DNA of 64,000 nucleotides, taken from Paragordius varius (Eukaryota > Nematomorpha). Below are positions 46,101 to 58,100 of this stretch, one piece after another (position 1 is the first letter of the stretch; the number at the start of each line of letters is the position of its first letter). The notes under the pieces were generated by a model. It worked only from the letters and a program-made list of their open reading frames with translations, had not been told where the DNA came from and searched no databases. Where the stretch lies: NCBI GenBank assembly GCA_964247055.1, contig OZ176053.1, forward strand, positions 7,874,001-7,938,000, written 5' to 3'. The position numbers were made by a program, and so were the translations under genes.

Positions 46101-49100
46101 AAGATCATGCTATTATGATCGAAATATAAGCTTTATAATCAAAATTTTTACGATGTGTGTAATTACTTTCACGAACGCTACCCTTATTATCTCTACTATC
46201 ATCACGGCGGTCAGCATGGGAAGGAGGAGGGGATTGACCAGATGGCGCATGTTTACGGCTCTGATTATGCTGATGGTGATGATGATATCGTTCCCGAGAC
46301 GGGCTTCGTCTTCGTGATGAATAAGTGCTGTTGTGATGATGGTAATAATCACGGTCTCGATCGCGGTCATCTCTGTTTCTGTCTCGATCTCGGTCCCGCG
46401 ATCCAACGTTTCGGTAATTATCTCCGCCATAGCTGCTATCTTTATCTCGATCACTGCGTCTAACATTTAATACACGGTAAAAATTTTGGAGGATCGATCG
46501 TTTGGAAAAAGAATTAATTATACATTATTCCATCCAAGTTGAATATACCTAAATTATAAACCGGCACCAAATACTTAATTTCAATCCTATAAACAATGCG
46601 ATTACAATGTGTAGTTATTTTTAAAAAACAAGAAGATATACATGATAAAAAACCATGAAAAATAATTCAATAGAATTACCATCTGAACGGGTAAGCCCTA
46701 TAGTGCATAATTTAAAACAATAAATGATCAAATCTAAAAATCGAAGAAATGCCCTCAAAGGCGTACCGTACTTCGATTATTTGCAGTTATAATCCTTTTA
46801 TTCGAACATTATTATCATCAGTCACAAGGTTATTCAACCAAAAATGACAAATAACATATTTTGGGTATACAGAACTTACTGTTGTTAAAATCCGTAATAT
46901 AATGATAAAGGATAATTAAATACAATTAAATGAAATCATAAATAGAAATTTAAACGATATATGAAACCCTTCGTCAATAGTAATCAATATCATCTTTATC
47001 TTATGTTTCTTATCATAATAGAGTGCTTCTTAGTTATTAAATTGATTTCTATGAAATCCCTAAGTAGCTATACTCTAAATCTAGGCTCACCCCTAGAGTT
47101 AATTTTCAGTTTATTTTCAAATTTTCAGTTTAATTTTCATAAATTACATTAAATTTAATTTAAATTTGTATAACCAACTGCATTTATACCAAAATTGCAA
47201 AGTTGGATATATATACGAAATCGATATGTGAAAACTCCAAGTCAAATAGTTGTGTCGTACTGATGAGTGCTAACAAGCACGAAACTAGTCTGCGATTACT
47301 ATTGATGAAGGGTTTCATATATCGTTTAAATTTCTATTTATGATTTCATTTAATTGTATTTAATTATCCTTTATCATTATATTACGGATTTTAACAACTG
47401 TTAATACAGAACTTACGTCAAATCTTAATGTTATAAATTAGATTAGGTATAACGCACTAATGATTCGGGCTCAGTTAAGGGTATATCTTTCGAAACAATA
47501 AGAAAATAAAAATACCTAGATCCAATGTGTGAGGGCATCCCTCCACCACTGTATGATTTAGTTTCTATTCCATGCAATGTGTCTTCAAGCGATTCAATCA
47601 ATATCTTACATCGTTCATCCTGAGCAATTTTGGTTTGTTTGATAAGAGATATGGCTGTAACGAGTGTTTCTATGGCAACACCAAACTCTCCAACACTCGC
47701 ATCCGCTACGGCTCTTGAAATGGCTGTACTTGAAATAGTTTTATTGCGATTCATGATATCTTCGAATTCTTCCTCAGACACGCCTAAATTTCTGCAATGA
47801 TATGGAGCGTACATTAATTTATAAATGATAAAATTCCGATTCTGCAATACTAGTTTAATACGGAAACAAAAAAATTTTATGGAGAGCACAAATGTGATTT
47901 GCTTAAAATTTATAAAGTCCAAATGACTCCAAATACCATTAACACTACTAATATGACATAATTAGAATTTTTAATTTACCATTTACCATAATAACCATAC
48001 TTTTTATAAGAGTATATAAACTCGCATTCTTTTGAACTTAAAATAAAGAAAAGACTAGGTATTATCACCAGTTAAAACCATTTTGATTTTGTAACGATTA
48101 AATTTTATGAGCATGGTTAGTTTATAATGATATAAAATATTCCACAAATTTATCCAAAATTAAAACATGATTTTATTTCTAAAAAATTGCAATTTACGCA
48201 TATCGATCGCCACGCGAATTCCCATCTCCCAAACGATGGTTATATGAACGAGGGGGAGAACGGTTGTAAGAAGAATTGTAAGAGCGATATTGATCTAATA
48301 TGTATACAATGAATATTAGTAGCCATATGTTATATATATAAAATGGCGGGAGAAAACGCAGATTACCACAATCAACTAAATAAGACTATGACTAACTTTA
48401 ATGCGGTATACAATATCATTATAAAATATCATACATATATATTAATCCCAGGTAGAAAATCAACGTTTGAAACCTTGTTTTAGCAACTATGTCATTGTAC
48501 AGTATACTGTACTTCATAATATATAAACATTTTTTCCCCTTTTTCCCAATTTTCACCCATAGCTTAATATAAAATTATCATTAAAAGCTCTTTCTTTCAA
48601 ACTAAACTCGATAATAATATAATCTAATTGCTACCTTCTCCGTCTCTGTCTCCGCGGTGAGAATGTGAATGTGGGGGAGATCTCCCACGTGGACTCATTC
48701 GTCTAGCTGCATATTCATCATCCCTTCTTCTCCGATCCATATCACGGTCATCATGCTTATTAGAGTCAAAATTATAATTATAAATACATAACGTCGTAAA
48801 AAAATTAAAAAAGACAACCACATTGTCGTAAATTGTTTTTAAATGAGATTCAAGTTGGCAACACACACACACTCTATTATATTTTTTATATTGTAGCTAT
48901 AATGCGCTCGATCGCACCCCTAAAGGATAATGCCATACGAACTTAATTCAAACTGATGAGCGTCTATAACCATAGTATAAAGGTTATATCGAAAAAAAAG
49001 AAGATTTGAAATAATAGTATAGTATGACGTACTGTCTTTATAACCACAAAAAAATAATTTAGCGTTTATGTTTTTGTCTGCATAAAATTTGCAAAAATTC

Positions 49101-52100
49101 AAATACTGATGCTCTTACAAGATTATCAGGTCTTGTTTGTGTGGTGTTGTCAGGAGGCATGTTGAGAGCACTAGCAGCAGCAGCGGCAGCCGCGGCGGCT
49201 GCAGCCGCATCTACTGAGGGAGGACCGCCGACATTGCTTGTATTAGAGGCCAAGAAGGCTGGATTGATGTGAGGTATGGGCAAAGGTGGTGGTGGTAAAC
49301 CAAGTGAGGACGGTGGTGGTAAAGAGGGGAAATTCATACGCATTTCATCTGTTGTTTCGTCAAAATATTATACCATTTACAGTTCAAATTCACCCTTAAA
49401 CAATTCAAATTCACCTTCGAACATTTCAAATTTACCCTCAAATAAATTAGGTGTTTTTTAAGATTAAATATTGACTATATTTTTTTATATTTTTAAAAAA
49501 AGAAATTTTGTATGTAATCAAAAAAATACATAAAAAATAATAAACTTTACAATAAAAATATGTTTAATTTTAATGATGAGTAATATTAGACCGAAATTTC
49601 ATAATAGGGTGAATTTGAATTGTTCAAGGGTGAATTTGAATTGTAAATGGTATATATAAAAGATAGTTTTCGACAAAATGAAAAAACATGGGGTAACATG
49701 CAACGGTAATGAAGGTAAAAAATTTATTGGGATCAAATGTATATATATATATATATATATATATAAGATCTTAAATATACAAGATATTCTAAGCAAAAGC
49801 ATGGAGTGAAAATTTGTAATGGTAAAAAGTGGCAAATATTCATAAATATATCATTTATTACCATATATAGGTGTATATTCCCTATAAGGCCCCATTCGTA
49901 TAGAGCTTTTACAGCTAACTAATTAGCTCAAGCTGATAATCATTTTTCCGATTTTCGAATAAGGGCTAATTTCTTAATTATAATCATTTTAAGTTAAATA
50001 TACTGTACTTGGATGTAATTGGATTCATATTGCAAAATAATTGCAAAAAAAATTATTATTTATAATTAACAAGCTTTGCAATTATTTAATTAAATATATT
50101 TTATTTCTCAAAAAAAGTCTTGATGCGTTATATGTATTTTACATAACAATCGGGTCCGTTAGTTATGTGGAAGGGGAGATTTTAAATATAAACTTTAAGT
50201 AAAAGTAGGTGAAATTTCGAAAAAATATAAATGGTATTTTATAATAATCCATATTATAGGAAAATCGGAATGTTTAATGAGAAAAAGCGAGTTTGTAATA
50301 TAAGAAAAAGACAGAATATAATTTATATATATATATAAACTTTAACAGAGTGAGTCCAACACGCGGCCCTCCAAAATATTTTTGAAGCCCGCGAGAAATC
50401 TAAATACAAATTTTTACGTCTATATAAAATTAATTTTTTTAAACAATATTTTCGAAGTTTTTCCAATATTAGACAATGTTATAAGAAAAAAATGTTAAAA
50501 TAAATAGTAGTTTTTACAGTCTTGTATAAAATCTAATAAAATATTTGTTACGTTAGATTTTTCGATCAAAAAACGCGGCCCGTGAGCCATTTGTGTTGGA
50601 CACCTATGCTTTAAAAGATTTAAAGATTATATATATGTTAAATATATATTTCAAATAATGATTATTCTAAATTTCGCATCGGCAGCTGGAACATTAATTC
50701 GCTAACATCTAAAGGCTTGGAGATTGCTGACGTGCTTAAGGAAAGAAATATTCCAATTTGCGCTATTCAAGAATGTAGATGGCTAAATTCCGGAACCAAA
50801 TCCATTCTTGATTTTAAATTAATTTGGAACGGCAACAAGAAGGTTAAAACAGCTGGTGTGGGTTTCTTCATCCACAACTCATTATATGACAATATTAAGG
50901 CAGTTAATTATGTAAACGAACGCATTATATCCATTACAATCCTTATTAATAATATAACATACAATTTATTTTCGATCTACGCGCCTCACAACGGCCATTC
51001 ACTAAAAGATAAAGAAGCTTTTTGGTCTCAATTACATGAGCAAATAATAAATGTACCCGATCATCATCAACTGATAATTTCTGGGGATTTTAATTCACAT
51101 ATATCCACAAATCCTATTCAATCTGTACATGGAGGTTGGGGATTAAACGAGACAAATGAAAATGGTGAATTTTTATTGGACTTATCCAACAGCTGTCAAC
51201 TAAGCATAATAAACACTTTCTTTAAAAAATCCCTCAAACAACGTTACACTTACTCCTCAGGAAATAACAATTCCATGATTGATTACTTCTTATGCAAACA
51301 AACTCAAAGGAAAAATTATTTTAATATCAAAGGAATACCTTGCTTGAATTTAAACCATAAACTAATGATTTTAGAACTTGTAATAAGGAACACCCATACT
51401 ATTCACCCCCCCACAAAGAAACAACCTATCAGATACCGGAAACTTAAAGATGATAAAATAAAAAATTCCTACGCTTCCACAGTTGATAAACTACTATCGA
51501 CAAAGGAAACATTATCTAACCCAAATGAAATATGGAATAATATAAAAACTATATGCGTCAGTACTCTTGATTCCTTGGTTGGACGTTCAAAGCATAATCG
51601 GCGGATTCCTTCGACCCACAATTGGTGGTGGAATGAAGACATCCGTAAATTGACTCAACTTAAACGCAAAACCAGCCTAAACTACAGGAAAAATCCATCG
51701 ATTGAAAATAAAAACATCTACCTATCCGCAAAACGAAACTGCCAAAAAGAAATACGTAAAGCTATAAACATTAAAGCCCTTGAAGTTGCAGAAAATATTG
51801 ACGAACATACAGAAAATAACACAATATACAAATACATCAAACATTCAAACCCAACCAACACCACCACATATATAAAATCGGTGAAAACAGACAATAACAA
51901 CATCTGTCAAATTCCTACCATAGTTAATAAAACCTTTGCAAACTACTTTGAAAATACTTTAAATCAAGAAAATAACACAATCCTACCCCATGTACCGCCA
52001 ACATTAGGGTGCCCCGAATTCATTGATGCAAATTGCATTCAATCGGCGATTCTAAAATTAAAGAACGGTAAAACACCAGGATTGTCGGAAGTTACTGTCG

Positions 52101-55100
52101 ACATTCTTAAACCCATGGCTACAATAAGTGATCATTTATCAAAGCTCTTTAACCTCATCATACAAATGGAAGTTATCCCTGAAGACTGGCAAAACAGCAT
52201 CATCATACCCATCTACAAGGGAAAAGGTGATTCACTCCTACCTAGCTCTTTTAGGCCCATTAAAATCTTGGAACACACCTTTAAAATTTTTGAGCTCATT
52301 CTATACAATAAGATTAAACTTAAAGTTCATCTAGACGACATTCAATTTGGCTTCCAATCTGGCAAAAGCACAATTGATGCGATTTTCATACTCCGCCAAA
52401 TGCAAGCAGCCCATCTCAGAAATACACCCCTCTATTATGCCTTCTTCGACCTAGAAAAGGCTTTTGACTCTATCCCAAGATCGATGATAACATGGGCCCT
52501 AAGAAGTAAGGGAATCGAAGAATGGATTATCCAAAGCATAATGTTGCTATATTCCGGCTCCAAAGCCCAAATCAAAACTTTCTATGGCCTATCAGAATCT
52601 ATCAATATACACTCAGGGCTGCACCAAGGTTCTGTCCTGAGTCCCTTGCTATTCATCATAATAATTGATGAGATTACAAAGAACATTCGCAGGGGCTTAC
52701 CCTGGGAACTGCTCTTTGCAGATGATCTGGTAATAATGGGCTCATCTGAAGACGATCTTATCTTATCTATTGACAAATGGAAAAATTGCTTGGAAAGTCA
52801 TGGCCTTAAAATCAATCCCAGCAAAACAAAACTAATGCACGACAATATAATAAAGCCCATTAAGTACCCATGTAGAATTTGCAGCCTAGCTGTAAAGGCA
52901 AATTCTATATTGTGTACTAAATGTAATTATTGGATACATAAAAAATGCTCAAACCAAAAATCACTTAAGGTTGATGCCTTTACTTGCCCAAGTTGCATCG
53001 ACAACCTACCCATACCAGAACAAATTTTAAACTCAATCCCTAATACCTACAATTACGAAACTGTTACTCACTTTAAATACCTGGGTGACGAAATATCCGC
53101 AAAAGGAGGTATCAGTGATGGCCTCAAACACAGATCATCTGAAGCATGGAAAAAATACCATGCACTAAAACACATAATAAATAATAAATACATAAAACTT
53201 GAAACAAAATCGCAACTATATTCTACCATTATCCGTCCCGCACTAACCTACGGCACGGAATGTTGGCCCATGACAAAGTCAAACCTTGGTAAATTCCAAA
53301 GATCAGAATCCAAAATACTCAATACAATACTTTTTGTACATAATCCTAAACTCTTTAACTTTAATAATCACTTTGACCCTTATAAAATCCTTAATATCAC
53401 TGCTCTTGATCGCTTTCTAAGAGCTAAAAGACTGAGATGGGCTGGTCACATCCATCGTAGACCACCAGATAATTATATACATATAATGATGTCCTACTCC
53501 ACACCTAGCTCAAAGCCTGGCAGACCCTTCAAAAGCTGGATCAGTACTATATATGATGATCTTACTGAGACCAAATTAAAAATAGAAGATGCGGAAAATA
53601 GAAACAATTGGAAAACAGCAATAAAAACTTATCTCAAATCAGCTACCTTCAACTCTGAAGAACAACAGCTTTGATGATATATAATGATTACATAAATTGT
53701 GGTGAAATATAATATTCAACTAGGATGATAATTTAGGCATAAATCGATAAAATATAATCAATAAAAAGTGAAAAATTATATTACTATTTAAAGCCTAAAA
53801 AGGCTAAATTTTGAATATAAGAAGGAAATTGGTATGCTAATATTATGACTAAATAAACAGATATTATGAAATAAAAAAAAAATTTGGGTATACTTATGGT
53901 TTGTGAAGTGTGTACTATATTTGTGCTAATGATTTAAGCTTATACTTAAACGATAAATTTTAACCTAAAATTATTTGTACTATATATATATATATATATA
54001 TTAATATCAACATTTATATATGAATATTTTGCAAAATATTTGGTATATAGTAGAAGAATAAAACGAAAATGATAAATCGCCCTTAAAATTAATAATCCTT
54101 ATTAATATTATCGATTGATAATAATCTTATAACTAGTAATCTTATAATAATACTTAAAATTAATAGTCAAATTAAAAATTACCATTTATATTTTAATTAT
54201 TTTTTATATTTATACAATTTTTAAATAAAATGTTTAAGCAACGAGAGCCATTTCAGAAAAAATAAAGGATATTTAACTGATTTTTATTTAATATATGCTA
54301 ATTTAAAAAGTTGTTTACTTTTATCGTAATTTTACAGCTCCATATTTTAGATTTACCCCTCATTAAATAAAAACCTTAGTCAAATAATTGAAATATTATT
54401 TGGACAAAATCTAAAGCCTAGGTTTACTTTTTTATGGAATATATTTAGAGAACTTGGCGTTACAAATATACTTTGGCAAAGACTTATGATGTTCATTTTT
54501 ATCAAAGTAGGAATAACATAAAATTGATATATTTACATGGCACTATTATTGGATTCTTTATGTAGTCATAAATTATTTTGTTTGTCTAAATTGACTCTAA
54601 TAGGCGACGTAATTTATGCCAAATAAATTTAAGAGATTCCGAAACGTTATTAAAATTAGAAGGAAATTTATTATCAAATCATATGAGCATTCCTAACTTA
54701 TGGCGGTTGGCAAAGGACAAAAACAAACATTACAAATTATTGAAGGATGTATGTACTATGACAAATGATGTTATATTTTGATCCTCCAATATATCTCTTA
54801 GTATATTTATATTTGGTATAAGAAACATCACAGAGGAGTTGAAGATGTTTGTACACCGTTATCTTTAAACACGAGTAATATTTTATCGTTTACGGTTCTG
54901 AGATCATTTACTTCATCATAGTAAGCGGCAACACTAGATGAATATGTAACTTTTGGGTAATTATCTGCCTATTCCGGGAGTGGTATATACTCTATTTTGG
55001 ATATCTACAGGAAGTTTAGGATACTTTAGTCCAGACCCCAATGTGATTCCTAGAGAAAGAGAAACTACAGCCTGGTATGATAGTATGTTCGATAATCCAG

Positions 55101-58100
55101 GACCTAATTCCAGAGAACCGTTGGGGCAACCAACAAATAAAGAGAGTATATACAACTCCCGAAAAAGGCAGATAAATACCCTAAAGTTACATATTCATCA
55201 AGTGTTGCGGCTCACTATGAAGAAGTATATGATTTCAGAACCGTCAACGATAGAATACTCAATGAGTTAAAAGATAATGGTGTACAAACATCTTCAACTC
55301 CTCTGTGATGTTTCTTATACCAAATATAAATATACTAAGAGATACATTGGATGAACAAAATATAACATCATTTGTCATAGTACATTCATTCTCCGGTTTC
55401 GATTCATAGTCTTGTTTCAAAGCTTTGGTATTTTTTTCCTCATCACTTTATGGCTTCAATATAATCTTCTTCGTCTTGATGTCTGTGTTTGATAATTTTT
55501 TTATCAGCAGTCAAATAATCAAAAGGAATATCCCTAGAAAAGGGAAAAACATCTCTACATATTTTAAAATACTTTTTAATTGTGCCCACTATCATTTTAA
55601 TTTCCTCCCCCCCCCCGCCCCCATTTTTTTGATATTTGATTGCAGTGTGATACTTTAGATTAATACCAATACAAAGAAATCTTTCTCAGTATCAAGTGAA
55701 ACACTTCTTAGAGAGCATATAAAGATACGTGAACAATTAGCGATAGCTCTGTTTAACCATTTTTAAACCTACTTCCAAGTAGATGAAATTTGACATTCAA
55801 AACAATCGCATAAACTATCAAATCAATCAAATTGTTTTGCTGTTGTACTTCAAAAATGTAAAACCGGCATCAAATCTTTATCGCTGACCTCTATTCTTAC
55901 TTGAAAGCCAAAAGATTGAGTTTGGCAGGTCTAATACAACTGATAATCACATACTAATAAAGCATAATAGTGCCTTACAAGCTCTAAAAGAGCATTTAAA
56001 ACCTGGTCTTTCACGATCATTCACGATTTCGTTATGCTGTATATCTTATAGTGCGGCACGTAGAGCTTACTAGAAATGCAAAAATAGAATCATCAAAGAT
56101 CACCTTCAATTTCTAAAACCAATGTCATAAAATATAAAACCCTATCTTATAACCTCAAAAAAATGGTAAGCCATGTTCATCGGATTAAAAAATTAAAAAC
56201 AAATTTTCAGAAACAGCAATTAAAAGATTTGAAATTCATAGTGAACAAATAATTGTGAAGCGTATTGGTTACATATAGTGATATATAAATATCGAACGAT
56301 GAAAATTAAATGGATCACCGTTAATAGCGTTCGAAATGTGATGTTGATGATGATAGTGATAAAGTGGAAAATAAATGAATCAAACAAGGAATTAATAGAT
56401 CAAATCCTACAAAAGTGAAATAAAAAGATAAAGTAATTATTTTGGTATTTTATAAAAAAAAGAATTTATCAAATTATAATAGGAAAAACATGGGATATAT
56501 ATATATATATATATAAGTAAAAAAAACTATTTGCGTTACTATACAAAGTTTTTTTCCAACTAAAAATCAACTCACCGAAACAACTTATAAAAGGCACATG
56601 ATCTTAGAACATCATTATTTAACTATTAAAAGGGGTATCTCAAGCTTTTTGCATATGTTTTATAAAATCTTTCTATAATTCATCACCTTTTGGGGCAGTT
56701 TTACATTCCAGAGCAATATGAAATTTCAATATTTTAAAAGATATTAAGCCGAAATTCGCCCCACCATTTTTTTCTTAAAATTTTTTAAATCACAGGGTTA
56801 GAAAATGTGGATAATCAATTTTAGTAAGCTTTCAGGTTGCATTTCACCAGCAAATTTATTTGCAAAATTCAGCTCTGGGATATAAAACTGCTCCAATATG
56901 TCACGAAGTGTTAAACCGATTGAGTAGACAGATATGTTTTTCTGCATTGAATATGCAAAAGTTTTTATGTTTTTATTAAATAGATGCAAAATGCCTAATA
57001 ACGGCTTGACACTGTAATAATGTTCATTGGATGCTGTGTGTGTGAGGATTTTACTATAACTTATTTTAGGCGTCACACTGCTAAATAATCGATTTGGCAA
57101 TTTGAACTATATTAATCTAAATTAAATTTTTAGAAAATTTCATTTTGCTCTTAAAATTAAATAAATATCAAAAAAGTTTAATTTTTTTAGATGACAATAA
57201 CCATTTTTGACCATATATAAAAATGAACAATTTTCTCCATAGAACTTTCAATTTTTATATAAGTTGTGGCTCAAGTATTGGATTGGTATGTAAAACTGGC
57301 CCAAATTTTGTAAATTTAAAATAAACTTTTAATATTTAAAAGGAAAAAACAAAAGTTCTCGTTTTTCAAAAATAAAATTTTTTACGGAAAAAAAAATAAT
57401 TTCTATCTCTTTTTTCAAATTTTAATAAGTCACATTTCGAATTTTTACTTATTTTGTGCACACCGTGCAATATAACTTCTTAACTTTAATAATTAATTTT
57501 TTATAGTTTTTATTTAATAAAAATACGAAAATTTATTGAAAAAATAAAATTCAAATCAATCGTTTTATATCACATTTTTTTCAAGTTAGGCATTTAGTGC
57601 AAATGTTTCATTATCTGATACAATAAAATAAAATTATCTTCTTATAATTATAAAATTTAGAATTTATTATATGAAATTCCAATTCCATTGCGATAATATA
57701 TTTATGGAATAATTTCATTCATTTTGAAAAATGTCAAAAAATGTTCAATTTTATAATTAAACAAGCATCATTTCAAACCTCAAATTCTGGTTACAATCAA
57801 ATATAAATTTTTTACCCATATATATTATACATTTTTATTTATAAATATATATATATATATATATATATAATGAAATATGATGAGATCAAATCTTTCAAAT
57901 ACATATATTGAATATATGTTTATACTTTTGCTGCATTTCTATTCTGATACCCATAAAGGTTTTTTAAAAAGACATAGATTTAAGAATTATAATAACATAT
58001 AACATAATTAGTTTTGCACATTTTTAATATAGGAATATAAATAATCAATATCACAGGTTAAAATATACCAAATTACCAGTATCCATATTGCACCAAAATA

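Noticed and set aside
46155-46463. 102-codon plus-strand frame opposite CPSF6 exon 10
   Set aside because: It is the mirror of the RS/RD-coding exon; low-complexity Arg-Asp codons leave several frames open.
48950-48990. CTGATGAGCG, a second hammerhead-like start
   Set aside because: There is no paired stem II and no GAAA at the required spacing; only the 47260 motif is complete.
56798-57100. 100-codon open stretch on the minus strand inside the large CPSF6 intron
   Set aside because: It has no known motif, no splice context and no neighbour supporting it.
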